Both the position numbers and the translations under genes were made by a program. A stretch of 64,000 nucleotides of DNA from Sipunculus nudus (Eukaryota; Annelida; Sipuncula; Golfingiida; Sipunculidae): NCBI GenBank assembly GCA_026874595.1, contig CM049314.1:9352729-9416728 (forward strand), in the 5' to 3' direction. The number at the start of each line of letters is the position of its first letter. The first letter of the stretch is position 1. This document shows positions 13,901-23,347 of the stretch, one piece after another. The notes under the pieces are model-generated. The model was not told the origin of the DNA. It worked only from the letters and a program-made list of their open reading frames with translations, and searched no databases.

Positions 13901-16900
13901 ACAATTTCCCAAAATAAAATGTTTATATTGTAAGACTAAGATAAATTGTTACACAAAGGTTAATTAATTATTTGTGATATTGGCCAGTAGAGCTGTAGAA
14001 TGTGAATATGAAAGTACCTCGAATAAATAATCATGTACCTTTTTATGTACAATATCAGACAAAAAAAACCTGACAATATGCAATGTTTCCAGTTCAGGTC
14101 AAGTCTTGCATGTTCACAAGGTATTGCAAATCTCTTTTCAATCTGAAAGTCTTCATTGTTTAACTCGGCATAAAGGGGTAAGTTGACTCATATTTTTTCA
14201 CAATCATTATACATATTTTTACATTGCAACGGATATAGTGGAAATATTTTATTTATTTCAGGACGCCGAGCTTGCCATCCTGTGTGCCCAGCAGTACTTC
14301 ATTGACTACGGTCCTCACATGACCAGTCAGAGCCTGGCTGAAGTCCTGCCTTCCTACATCCCGCCCGAGAGGCGAGCAGAGGCCGACTCCATGAGGTCAT
14401 GGAAGAAACTCGTGTCAAAGGCCTTCAACAAGCTGTTCAGCGCGGAGCGTGATGACGTCATGGAGGACGTCGTGAAGGCTGACGTGGTCAGGTACGCCAA
14501 GGTACAGTGGCCGCTCCACTTCTCGCGTTTCTATGAAGTGAAGAAAATGGAAGGTCCCCAGGACTGGCCGTCAGACCGTATTACCCTGGCCGTCAACTGG
14601 GTAGGCCTGTACCTTGTTTCTGAGGGCAAGACGATATACAAGATGCAGTATGCTGAAATATCTGAGTTTCTGCAGTCTGAAGGGTAAGGACTATATAAAG
14701 CTGTGTTTTTTTTTTTTATTCTTTGTAACACTAATATTAATAGCCTAGTTTTTTTTATAGTGTTTGTATACACAAATACCAGTAAACTATTGTCTGCAAA
14801 GATTTCCATAAATATCCTACATGGTCAAATAAATATATGATATAACATTAATTTAATGGTGCGATGTTAAAATCATTTGCAGTCCAAACTTTATTAAAAA
14901 CAAATAAAGATAGATTATATAAGTCAGTAAGTGTCGGGGTATCTTAGTTATGTTAATCTGGTAAAGATATGGAATTTATTTTCACTTAATATATGCTTGT
15001 GCTTATTCTCAATGGAATTGTAATATATAGAATTAAATTATGCTGCATGCAGCTACGACAGCTATGTCATATTTTGTAAATACAATTTACTACGCCCTTT
15101 CAACAACTGCTTAACGTGTGATTTAACAGAGATCCGCCGAACACATTGACCTTGAGAAAGGTGAACGGATCAGTGTTCAAGTTCTCGGCTACGGACGCTG
15201 ATGACATCCGCCATATCACCGAGTTCATGCTGGACGGATTAAAACAGCGGTCGCCCTTCGCCGTCGCCACACAACAAAGTTCAGGTTTGTCTACTATATC
15301 TGGCTAAAATCCCTGGAATTCTTTATTAAATTGAATTTCACATTTTAAGACCGGCTTCCATGGTCGGTGAAGTTTTAGCTCGGAAAGTCCAATCCCGGGT
15401 GACCGTCATTCAGGTTTAAATGGAAGGCCGTGTCCAACGGAATTGTTTCACTTACAGACCAGAGCGCCATTCATTGGTTTCTCGGTGGTTTGAAAAAGCA
15501 ATTGGAACGATTGCACACCCAGGACCCAAAGGCGCTTTAGTCACCGGGCATGGGTATAACACCGGGATATAAAATGAGAGTTAACTATTCTGGAACAGGA
15601 ATGGAATTCTGCAGATGAACATACCTAGTTAAGCTGGCATTAAAAATGGAAGGGGTACCTCCACCAAAAATATTTTCAAAAAGGGTTTTAATATGAATTT
15701 ATAAGTGTAATTTCCTTTAAACAGTTTCATGTTAGTCGTGTAAGAGAATAACTCTCATTATATTTACTAAAGTCAAATTTCAAGAAAAATCTTTTTTATA
15801 AAATGGTCTATTAACCTATTGTCTATTAAACAACGTTCGACAGGGCAATATGGTTACGTCATAATACACCACTATCGATATATTTCGTAAGGTCGAATTG
15901 CCTGTATGGTTACTGTCCCTTGAATTCAATAGGTTACAGCACTACCACTTCTTGTGTAGATATTTTAAAAGGTATGTAAATTTAAATCCACGTCCGAGGA
16001 AACAGATACTGCATTAATGGTTTCCATCTTAAATAATTCATTTCTTGTAATGCATATCAAGTACTCTTCCTTTCATTGTTGGGAGCCCTGGCTGATCTTA
16101 TCTACATCTTTGGCGACCTTCAAGTTAGATCTTCTAACAAGACCGTAATCTTCTTTTCGTTGTAGCAGCCCTGACAGATCTGACTTACATCGTTGGTGAC
16201 CTTCTGGAGCTGAAGAGCAAAGACGCTCAGGGTAACAAGGGGACCGCGCGGAGGATGGCGGTAAACACCCGGACTAAGGCGTCAGGGGAGGTGCTACTGG
16301 ACCACGTCTATATCATCCCTATAGTTACCAAACCTTCACCAGAGATACTGGTAAGTTATACAATAGCTGATGTAGCAAGCAAGGACATAAACACAAAGCG
16401 TATCTGCGTCAGAGTAACAGTCACAATGGTTGCAAAATCCGCTATCTATCTGCTCCTCCGAAGCACGTTTGACTTAATGTTTGCCTTTTACCTTCTACAT
16501 TTTCCACCAGAGATAAATGAGTGTTAATGCATTTGCAGACTTTCTTTGAATTATCCGTATATAACTTAAATAAGGAACAGGACATTCTTTTTATGTATAT
16601 ATATATATATCATGGCGACCTTATGCACTCATGAATATACGTATTCTGGCAGTATAGTTACTGATAAACGTTTCACCTCGCATTCTGTAACCTCAGTTAT
16701 CCGAACAAATGTCCCCCAAACCACAGGGATAAATCGAGGTTCTACTGTATTAAAAAATAATATTAATTTGAACAAACGTATATATACATATCTCAAAATA
16801 CATATAATTTTGAACCCTTCCTTCTGTCACGGATATAATTGGATATAATTAGCCTGCTAGGTAAACCTAAAGATGGTACTCTCGTTACAGTTGAAACCTA

Positions 16901-17010
16901 GAGTTTTGCTAAAAAATTTATATGATTGTCCTGAAGTCTGGCTCTTAGTAATCGTAATTTCCTTTTATTTTCAGAGGATATACCAAGCAAATACCCGTGA
17001 GGTGCTATGA
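4640..17010 (+). CDS. MYO7A-like: Myosin-VIIa-like tail: MyTH4-FERM-SH3, twelve exons (5' part outside the window)
   Basis: Joining 4640-4816, 7761-7847, 8323-8463, 8946-9145, 10291-10408, 12344-12472, 12867-13040, 13653-13877, 14262-14683, 15130-15284, 16166-16350 and 16975-17010 gives one open frame of about 682 residues ending in TGA at 17008. Residues 1-35 are an acidic linker. The MyTH4 domain (about 36-245) carries [27 protein letters not shown] and [16 protein letters not shown]1 (about 290-375) carries [22 protein letters not shown]2 and F3 follow to about 605, with [23 protein letters not shown] and [14 protein letters not shown] degraded SH3 covers about 612-670. The domain order and spacing match the first MyTH4-FERM-SH3 of myosin VIIa, an actin motor of stereocilia and microvilli whose tail binds cargo and adaptors. 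The motor, IQ and coiled-coil exons would be upstream of the window. The second MyTH4-FERM found in standard myosin VII is absent downstream. Confidence 0.88.
6478..6551. repeat. (TA)n-(CA)n-(TA)n microsatellite
   Basis: Compound dinucleotide repeat in the intron between myosin exons 1 and 2. Confidence 0.9.
7761..7847 (+). CDS. MYO7A-like: Myosin-VII-like exon 2: MyTH4 core helix
   Basis: 29 codons, phase 0/0. Acceptor TTTTCCCAG at 7760; donor CCG|GTAGGTA at 7848. It encodes [16 protein letters not shown] and onward; 'ILRFMGD' is the MyTH4 signature. A (TA)n microsatellite begins only about 22 bases past the donor. A decayed copy of this exon and its upstream intron lies at about 20790-21555. 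Confidence 0.88.
7869..7904. repeat. (TA)n microsatellite next to the exon 2 donor
   Basis: About 17 TA units, starting 22 bases downstream of the exon 2 splice donor. Confidence 0.9.
8323..8463 (+). CDS. MYO7A-like: Myosin-VII-like exon 3: MyTH4 middle
   Basis: 47 codons, phase 0/0, between CCGCACAG at 8322 and CTT|GTGAGT at 8464. It encodes [20 protein letters not shown], matching the 'VMTKIYETLG' segment of myosin VIIa. An arginine-rich and acidic hydrophilic stretch follows. Confidence 0.86.
8946..9145 (+). CDS. MYO7A-like: Myosin-VII-like exon 4: basic insert and [14 protein letters not shown]
   Basis: 66 codons plus two bases (AG), completed to Arg by the first base of the next exon. 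Acceptor TGACTTTAG at 8945; donor CTGAG|GTACGC at 9146. A polybasic stretch ([18 protein letters not shown]) occupies the place of the Lys-rich insert in myosin VIIa MyTH4. It is followed by the conserved [14 protein letters not shown]. Confidence 0.88.
9190..9281. mobile_element. Short pogo/Tigger-like MITE in myosin intron 4
   Basis: Inverted blocks 'AACGACCACCT' (9200) and 'GGTGGTCGTAA' (9255) flank a small core. The right end reads ...GTGTAACTG followed by TA. The 'ACGACCACC' subterminal words are shared with the relic at 1-1187. The left end is uncertain. Confidence 0.4.
10291..10408 (+). CDS. MYO7A-like: Myosin-VII-like exon 5: [11 protein letters not shown] and [10 protein letters not shown]
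   Basis: One base completes Arg, then 39 codons. Acceptor TTTTTCTCACAG at 10290; donor GAG|GTGAGC at 10409. It encodes [15 protein letters not shown] and [17 protein letters not shown], the strongest MyTH4 block in the gene. The next intron (1935 bases) contains a complete HINE-like insertion. Confidence 0.92.
10744..11972 (+). mobile_element. HINE-like (Helentron-type, non-autonomous) element in myosin intron 5
   Basis: It starts as a diverged TTAACTCGGCTGA and continues 'GAGCTATAGCGATCAC', a CCGT-type tract and the 'TTAACAGGGCAC' unit. It then carries diverged copies of that unit at about 10815, 11153, 11510 and 11670, and ends with a degenerate 3' terminus at about 11945-11972 (GTCATGGGCCACTTG, then TTT). 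The 3' terminus matches the outer element ending at 60043. It carries a poly-C run (11287-11308) and no coding capacity. Confidence 0.6.
11287..11308. repeat. Poly-C homopolymer
   Basis: A 22-base C run inside the intronic HINE-like element. Confidence 0.85.
12287..12336. repeat. (TA)n/(TTATA)n repeat in front of the exon 6 acceptor
   Basis: A TA repeat followed by about five TTATA units. It ends only a few bases before the ATGCAG acceptor at 12343 and takes the place of the usual pyrimidine tract. Confidence 0.85.
12344..12472 (+). CDS. MYO7A-like: Myosin-VII-like exon 6: end of MyTH4, linker to FERM
   Basis: 43 codons, phase 0/0, donor GAG|GTAAAT at 12473. It encodes [20 protein letters not shown] and ends in PPSLLEFE, matching 'GPPGYAPYCEERL...QPPSWLELQ' of myosin VIIa in spacing. 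The acceptor (ATATGCAG at 12343) is preceded by a TA/TTATA repeat and not by a pyrimidine tract, which is unusual. Confidence 0.85.
12867..13040 (+). CDS. MYO7A-like: Myosin-VII-like exon 7: FERM F1 lobe
   Basis: 58 codons, phase 0/0. Acceptor AAATCGCAG at 12866; donor AAG|GTAGGT at 13041. It encodes [20 protein letters not shown], then [21 protein letters not shown], the ubiquitin-like F1 lobe. A second possible acceptor (CTGCAG at 12878) stays in frame, but using the first gives the same linker length as myosin VIIa. Confidence 0.9.
13653..13877 (+). CDS. MYO7A-like: Myosin-VII-like exon 8: FERM F1/F2
   Basis: 75 codons, phase 0/0. Acceptor TTTCACTACAG at 13652; donor AAG|GTAAGG at 13878. 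It encodes [20 protein letters not shown], then [15 protein letters not shown], then the [10 protein letters not shown] segment. These blocks are near-diagnostic for the first FERM of myosin VII. Confidence 0.92.
14262..14683 (+). CDS. MYO7A-like: Myosin-VII-like exon 9: FERM F2 and start of F3
   Basis: The largest exon: 140 codons plus two bases. Acceptor ATTTATTTCAG at 14261; donor GG|GTAAGG at 14684. It encodes [46 protein letters not shown] and [13 protein letters not shown]. The match to myosin VIIa continues through the F2/F3 boundary. GC content is visibly higher than in the flanking introns. Confidence 0.93.
15130..15284 (+). CDS. MYO7A-like: Myosin-VII-like exon 10: FERM F3
   Basis: The first base completes Gly, then 51 codons, then one base carried over. 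Acceptor GATTTAACAG at 15129; donor TCAG|GTTTGT at 15285. It encodes [32 protein letters not shown] and RSPFAVA, matching myosin VIIa '..EYTFTSSNAEDIRDLV..FLEGLRKRSK'. It forms the end of the PH-like F3 lobe. Confidence 0.88.
15345..15575 (+). mobile_element. SINE copy (diverged, head missing)
   Basis: It matches the reverse complement of 22545-22740 in a series of blocks: 'GGCCGTGT', a 'GCAATTG(G)AACGATT(G/A)CACACC' segment, 'AGTCACCGGGC' and a tail near GGATATAA. Substitutions are numerous, so this is an old copy. It lies in intron 10 of the myosin gene. Confidence 0.55.
16166..16350 (+). CDS. MYO7A-like: Myosin-VII-like exon 11: degenerate SH3 domain
   Basis: Two bases complete Ala, then 61 codons; donor CTG|GTAAGT at 16351. 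It encodes [20 protein letters not shown], an [15 protein letters not shown] stretch, and [16 protein letters not shown]. The layout follows the myosin VIIa SH3 ('FAKGDLIIL...W.NGIN..T...G.FP.DSVYVMPTV'). The tryptophan that forms the peptide-binding groove is missing and the central strands are poorly conserved. The acceptor is a NAGNAG (TAGCAG), so transcripts could differ by one alanine. Confidence 0.8.
16670..16747 (-). mobile_element. Tigger-like terminal inverted repeat fragment
   Basis: The reverse complement begins CAGTAGAACCTCGATTTATC directly beside a TA at 16748. This is the typical terminus of Tigger/pogo MITEs. The other end was not found. It lies in the last myosin intron. Confidence 0.5.
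16975..17010 (+). CDS. MYO7A-like: Myosin-VII-like terminal coding exon
   Basis: Acceptor CCTTTTATTTTCAG at 16974 has a good pyrimidine tract. In phase 0 it encodes [11 protein letters not shown] and then TGA (17008-17010). This ends the protein directly after the SH3-like domain. The link from exon 11 to this exon is predicted, not proven. A transcript could instead splice to exons I have not recognised, but no second MyTH4-FERM is visible downstream. Confidence 0.6.
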   Translation, partial: RIYQANTREVL

Positions 17011-17370
17011 GAAGGTTTAAGAGCAGAAGCTAGTTACTGAAGTTTTCTTCGTGTTTGTCATGTATTAAAATGTGTATAATGTTATCTGAATGCGCAAATG
17101 ACGTTAGTTGATAGCCGCTATGTTTTACAAACTGTCAGTGTATGAATTTGGGTGTGTGCAGTTTCAGTCTTATGCTGCAGAAGGATAAAGCTTTTTAACC
17201 ACTGTTTTAAATACAAATGAGTGGCTATGTGTAATGAAATTGTTTACTGGGTGCCTGGAAATAGGAATATTGAAGTAGCTGCGAATTCGATGTATTTGCA
17301 TTTAAAATAGCTGTAAGGCGTATGAATTGCCCAGTTCATGTTCAAATAAATATCCAAATGTATTCGAGTT
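17011..17370 (+). other. Probable 3' UTR with AATAAA signal
   Basis: An AATAAA hexamer at 17345-17350 lies about 335 bases past the stop and is followed by TG/AT-rich sequence. It is the best candidate for the myosin polyadenylation signal. Extent is approximate. Confidence 0.4.
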
Positions 17371-19229
17371 ATTTCAAGTTAGGCACGTGCATTAATTCTT
17401 AACGACATCGGTCGTTAAAATGCATCATAATAAAAAAAATTGATAAACATTCAATTTATACCTAGAAGCCAGCATTTTAAGTTTGCATTTTAGTTCATTC
17501 TTTAGCGTCATATTATAGATCGTGCAATTAGAATGTAAGTAAATAATGATATATAGATTTTATGCAATTGTGTAACTTGCATGCGAAAAAGAGATTGTGG
17601 AACAATTACAAATGGTGTCAAATAAGAAGAATATATTCAGCTAAGATGAAATAACAGACAAGTGTAATCTTTAGATCAAGAAAATATAATTAAAAAAATT
17701 GTATTGCATGTAAAAATTATCACGCATTTAATAGTTTAGGAGGTTATAAATGCAGTTCCATTACGAAAAACTTAGTGTAATGTACATATGGAATGTCTAA
17801 GTAATGTACATGACCGAGGTATTAAATACTGAAGAAACATCGTGGACATGTACTGTATACATTGTGAGATTAACACGTGTCTCGTTTTCTTTTAACTATA
17901 TTATTTGCCATCGCTGATGGATTTATCGGTTATATTAAAAAAGGAAAGAATTCTTTAAAACTGTATGGAAAACCATTTGCTCGTTAAGGCAGTTGCTGAT
18001 TTGGAATGCAGTGTACGTATGAAAGTAATTTGTTACTGTATATTACTGTTCTCTGAATTTTGTAAGTGTATGTCTCAATATGTTACCAGTTTTGATTTAT
18101 AATTTGGGCATTTGCACGATGAATCCAAGTCATATCATCAGGGCATTTCTTGCTACAGTATCTTATATATACACATAATGATGCTGTTACTTACTATTAA
18201 TTGCAGTCAGTAACTGAAGATGGAGTTTATTTTTAAGTCTATTTTCAAGTTTATTTTTCAAATCCTTTGCTGCAAAAATACCCCCCCCCCCTTGATCCCT
18301 TGATGCGTATGTGTGTTTAACTGTCATATCCTAGCTTGATTAAGGAGGTCCCTCCGGGAAGTTGGTGTAGTTATCACAAATGTTACCAAATAGGGAAGTC
18401 TTTATTTTATGTTGGATACTCTTTATAACAGAATAATCAAAAGTTATGTTTAGGACTGTTATAGTATAATTCTGATTTTAGCATAAAAATGTTGTTATTA
18501 GCAAAATGAAAAGCTGTGATTGCATATGATTACGTCGTGTTAACATTGGTTAACATAATTATTGAGTGCTTGTATGACTGTTATACATTTATTCACGCAT
18601 AATAACGTTCACTAAGATATACACTTTTTTTTTGTTGTTGCTTGTAATTGGCTGCCGACATAATGTTAAGACATACGCATTTAAAATCCAGGATCACGGC
18701 TTTACTTCATGTCATTGATCAAAATAGCCTTTAGGTTATCGTTTATAGCTTATTTTTGTCTGTATTCTATTTGTTTGGAAAGTTTTAGAATTCATCTAGT
18801 TTGCTCTTGTTTATCTTTGTAAAAGACATAGTAGATACCAGGTGTTAAAACATTTACCTTTTCATCTTGGTGTTTGCTTAGGTATGCAGATTTTTTTTTC
18901 ATATTTAAGATGATCAGCTTTTTAAATGTTATTTCATATTGTCGACTGCACCTTCTCCATGAACAATTGCATGTCATGTGCTTGGTCGATCGCTAGAAAA
19001 TGTTCATAACATCTGACCTAGCTATAACATCCCTTTCATAGCCAGATGTAAATGGTCAGAAGAAACCTCGGTAGAAAAAATTAAACATTAACGGAGAAGA
19101 TCAGCTGGACTGTAATGATTGACTTGACGTAGCTACTTGAATAAATTTATCATTCTTTGAACAACAATCACTAATAGGTAGCACTAGTCTAGTGAAACAG
19201 GTCTTTTGACAAAATCACTCTTTCCATTC

Positions 19230-19383
19230 CCATAAAAAATCTGGCTGAGTGCATGTATGTGGTAGATCTAGTTGTCATCATAAAGACAACCCCCCCCCCC
19301 CCCTTCCCCTTTCCGGACCTGGGGAACTTTTTGCAGGCCTTTTCATTTGGACCCCTCCTTTCCAAAATTCTGGATCCGCCCCT
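19230..19383 (-). mobile_element. hAT-like terminal fragment (CAGGGGCGGATCCAGA end)
   Basis: The minus strand starts at 19383 with CAGGGGCGGATCCAGAATTT, a very common hAT-type terminus in invertebrates, followed by low-complexity G/C-rich sequence with a poly-C run. No partner terminus or matching 8-bp target duplication was found, so the left end is arbitrary. Confidence 0.45.
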
Positions 19384-19734
19384 GTTGTAACAAAATTCAT
19401 AACATAGAATGATAATTCTGAATACCCCTGCAGACAAGTACATGGCTACTGCCTTTATATCTGTATGTGTTATAACCATTAGAAAGAGTTTTGTATGTAA
19501 TTCACTGGAAGACCACGCAAGCATGATTCCCATTGCTAGTAATCTTGAACTTATATTCTTGCTATGTCGTATATACTTTATGTACTTGATATATCTCCTA
19601 CATTTTATATTCAGTGTTGACAAGACACATTTACTGCTGAATTAGCGGGTTTTGAAACTTGATCTTCGCTCGTCTCAAATGTTAAATGTATGCTTTAAAT
19701 GACTTGTATTATTACTTTTCTCTGTCTGCACTGT

Positions 19735-19735
19735 A

Positions 19736-19789
<54 letters not shown>
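19735..19789. repeat. (TA)n(GA)n compound microsatellite
   Basis: About 11 TA units followed by about 16 GA units. Confidence 0.9.
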
Positions 19790-19793
<4 letters not shown>

Positions 19794-20215
19794 ATTAATT
19801 TGCTAATTTTGGTTGACAAAGAGGTGAGGGTGTTTTTCCACAGTCACTGCACAAACTGTAGCTAAGTGGTAATGTTATATTTTATAAAGAGTATGAATAA
19901 AATTACCATAAAAAGAAAAATCTAATCTCTTATATGTGTTTCATGCTTGTTATGTAAACACATGCTGGTCAAGTATGATCAATCATTCCATACCCCAAGA
20001 TACACTTTAGAGTTTTCGGACAGTAACACACGCAACTGGATGTCAGCACAAGATTCAGTTATTGGTTGATAAATATATGCATCCTAATCCTATCGTGTAT
20101 TATCTGTATTACACAGACGTATATACCGTACTCGTCTCTTGCAATGGGCGGTTATGCAGTTACATATTTCAAGGCCAATATTCCTTTACACACACATATA
20201 CAAATATGTGTACAA

Positions 20216-20216
<1 letters not shown>

Positions 20217-20290
<74 letters not shown>

Positions 20291-20313
20291 AAGACAGACA
20301 GACAGAGACAGAA
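20217..20313. repeat. (TA)n(GA)n(CAGA)n compound microsatellite
   Basis: TA, then GA, then a CAGA tetranucleotide series. The apparent open frames through it are repeat translations. Confidence 0.9.
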
Positions 20314-20789
20314 GGGGGGGGGATCATAGATTGAATCCAAGTTTGCAAATAACACTGTTAATTTTGAACAATAATGACATTAGAGATTAAGGACTGGGGC
20401 GTACATTACCTAAGGCAAAAGGCATTTGCCTAAATATCAAAAAGACGATATGTCAGCCACAAATATATTTTTCTCTTTCTCTCAAGCTGCCTTAAAACAG
20501 TTCGTTTCATTAAAACTTTACACTAAGTGTAAAGTAAAATCAGATGAAAATTTAGTGATATACAATCTGAAGTAGATGTTAGTATACATGTATACTATGA
20601 GAACCAATGCATGCATATATATATGTGTGTGTGTGAGCAGAACTTATCCTAAAATTTTCACCTAATAATTTCCATTATACTGAGCTTAGTATTTCTCAAC
20701 GTATCCTATTTGTAAACTTAAGTTTTCAAAAACCCTTCTAGTTGCATAAGTTCTCTCTGTATGTGATTAAATGACAAGATACATCCCTG

Positions 20790-21555
20790 ACCCGGAGTCA
20801 GACTCGCCCAGACTCGGTTTTGATTTAATGACATATTAAAAGGGAGATTAAATTCTAGAGCAACTTCCTTTTCTTAAGACAGATTCATCATGCATTTTTC
20901 AAATTTAAAATGCTGTCTCCCCTGAAATAATCGCCTTTGTCGAGGAATTGACATGTGTCAAGTAGGTAAAGTTAATTTTAGAACCCGGGACCAGATGACA
21001 TATAAAGTGTAAAGTGTATCTTCCATTAAAACAAATCTAACGTCCTGTTGTATCCGGTTCTAATAGCAGATGTCGGACAAAATTGAAGATATGTGGAAAC
21101 AAACACAGCTAAACAAAGCTTGTAAAAATACAAAGTCGTCCATAATTCATTGAGTTTTATTGTTCACACACTTCTCTTTCTCCCTTTAAAGGTCAAAGGT
21201 TATTTCAGTTGGTCCAATTACGATATTAGTAATTTCTCACAAACAATAAGCAGGTACACCTCACCAAATCCCATGTTATGCTTGTGGCTCTGACATGGGG
21301 TCAAATCGGTCCCGAGTTAAGCTATCACGTACACTGGTGTCAGAAATATTCAATAGAAAATAAAGTCTATATGGTAACACATAGAGCTACATGTAATATA
21401 TACATGTACCCATTTATAAAATTATTTTATTTTTGTCCTAGCATGGATTATATGTTCCATTGTCCCAGCAAAAAGAGTATTCGGGAGGTCATCCAGCATT
21501 ACATGGGAGACCAAGTCGACTATAAAATTGATATAGAAAGTATACAATCAACTGG
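20790..21555 (+). pseudogene. Relic duplicate of myosin exon 2 with its upstream intron
   Basis: 21470-21551 resembles exon 2 (7761-7847): it encodes IREVIQHYMGDQVDYKIDIE and is followed by a GTAGGAAT donor-like sequence, with CCCAG in front. Relative to the acceptor, the copy has lost two bases, so the reading frame no longer fits. Upstream blocks also match the intron before exon 2: 'TATCCGGTTCTAATA..AGATGTCGGA' (21051 and 7521), 'GTCAAATC..TCCCGAGT' (21301 and 7624) and a 'GGAGTCAGAC' region (about 20796 and 6991). No other myosin exon copies were recognised beside it. It is a decayed segmental duplication. Confidence 0.7.
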
Positions 21556-21694
21556 TAGGAATCTAACATGTGCGACCAGGCATTCAATTGTAGAAGATAC
21601 ATGGCGATTGTTACGGAACCTTATATCAACAGATCACGTAGTCGTGACGAGCATAAATTTTGTTACGGTGATAAATAAAAACCAGATTCTGTAA

Positions 21695-22544
21695 CACTAG
21701 GCAGCGTGAAATGTCTAGGGGAATGAATAAAGGAGTCAGTGGTTTTTTGTTAACAAATAATTATAATTTATTCTTAAAACAATCCTAACATTACAATACA
21801 CTAATTCAATACAATTACACAGTATAACAATAAAAATGTACAGTACCAGAGTGTCCGGATCCTAGGCTTTGATTTCTGGATACCACCGCTGTTACAGCTC
21901 AACAAGAGTCCTTTAACATAAGTAATCCATTTCAATAGTAATAATCCAAAGGCAAACTGCAGACAGTCCATATTAAATCTGTATAAAATCCGTTGAATAT
22001 TTGACACTGCTGCAATTATCGGAAAGGTCTCAAACTAACGAGAAAGTAACACTCTTACTGCTCGCTGGTATTTCCCTTTCTGCCGGCTCTAGACACAACC
22101 CCCAATTTATAGCTTTTCACCCGAAAATTCTAGAAATGGAAAATTCCAAAGAATAATACACACGCACACGAACAGACCCGAAAAATCTATAACAAAAAAG
22201 AACGCTGTCTCTCTACGCTTCAGAAAGAACGCTGTGGCTCTATGCTTCAGACCCCACACGCGAGCCAGCGCCAAACAAGCGAGGTCCCATAACAACGAAC
22301 TTTGCCTGCGCTACACGAATAAGAATGTCAACAGACACCTGTATAAAACGATACATGAAGGTATGTGTATACGTGTGAAACGTTTGTTACTTCCTAAAAT
22401 CATCGAATCCGATCTTTTTTTATAAATGTTGTTGTTGAAGGTAACCGCCTCAATTCTTTCAATGCTTAAGTTTATATACATCTGCAGAATTCCATACTGG
22501 TTTTGGACTACATGACAGGACAGTATCACACGCTTCCTATCATA
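21695..22544. other. No gene recognised
   Basis: Mixed AT-rich sequence. 22150-22290 has two near-identical 'AGAACGCTGT..CTCT..GCTTCAGA' phrases (about 22200 and 22227), a local short duplication. Confidence 0.5.
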
Positions 22545-22816
22545 TTATATCCTTGTGTTAACCAGGCCCGGTGACTTCTGCATCTGCGAGTCCTGGTGTG
22601 TAATCGTTTCAATTGCCAGTTCATACCAACGAGGAACTCCCGAAAGGCGCACTCGTTTATGAGTGAAACACGGCCATGCCTGCGGGCACGGCCTTTTCAT
22701 TAAGCCTGCAGAGCGTCCACCCTGGGCGGAGGCCAACCATGAAAAATCTTACCGCCTCGGCTGAGATTCGACCTCATGGTCTCTGCCAGCTGATATCTAA
22801 GGACTTCTCTAACCCC
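22545..22816 (-). mobile_element. tRNA-related SINE
   Basis: Read on the minus strand from 22816: an A-box-like 'TTAGATATCAGCTGGCAGA', then a B-box-like 'AGGTCGAATCTCAGC', then a body with 'GGCCGTG' and 'CCTTTCGGGAGTTCC', and a tail 'GTTAACACAAGGATAT'. A second, more diverged copy of the body lies at 15345-15575. Two separated copies plus a pol III-like head support a SINE. It has no coding capacity. Confidence 0.55.
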
Positions 22817-22989
22817 CTGTGATATTACATTTATTCCAGTTGTTAAAAAAGCTCTAAGAACGAAGGACGCTCTATGCAGATTTTTTTTCTGTTTGAAACC
22901 TTTTGGAATTTAACAGTTGTAATCGAGGTGGCCAATCTTTCGATTTAAGTTCCGTTTTCCCTGACGAACTCTGTGTATAGAATATGTTG

Positions 22990-23082
22990 AGTCGTTATGG
23001 GGGGGATGGGGGTATACCCCCCCCCCCAAACTTTTTGGCAAGGGGGGATGGTCAATGTAATCATCCCCCCCCCCACCCCAGT
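22990..23082. repeat. G-run/C-run foldback region
   Basis: GGGGGGGATGGGGGTATACCCCC followed by another GGGGGGAT...ATCCCCCCCC pair. The sequence could fold into long GC hairpins and may be a small foldback element. No clean target duplication seen. Confidence 0.5.
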
Positions 23083-23275
23083 ATCAGAAGTAATATTTAT
23101 ATATTGCAAATTAAAAATGTTAATATAAAGAATTATAGACTTTGGTTTCATTTTTGAGTATACTGTGAAATATTATATCTAAACGTAGTTTTGAATCAAC
23201 CTAAATACTGGAAACATAATACCTTATTTTCTAAAATCTTATACTTTGTTGCAATATTTTTTTTAATGTGATTAA

Positions 23276-23277
<2 letters not shown>

Positions 23278-23344
<67 letters not shown>
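23278..23344. repeat. (TA)n microsatellite
   Basis: About 33 TA units ending at the left boundary of the pogo-like MITE, a plausible preferred target for TA-inserting elements. Confidence 0.92.

Positions 23345-23347
<3 letters not shown>

Larger units (their letters stand above)
17371..20789. other. Gene-free, AT-rich stretch
   Basis: No coding exon recognised on either strand. It contains a short poly-C (18282-18291), a hAT-like end (19383) and two compound microsatellites, each listed separately. Confidence 0.6.

Noticed and set aside
16351-16527. Read-through extension of myosin exon 11 to a stop at 16525
   Set aside because: A consensus GTAAGT donor lies at 16351, homology to myosin VII ends there, and a good acceptor follows at 16974.
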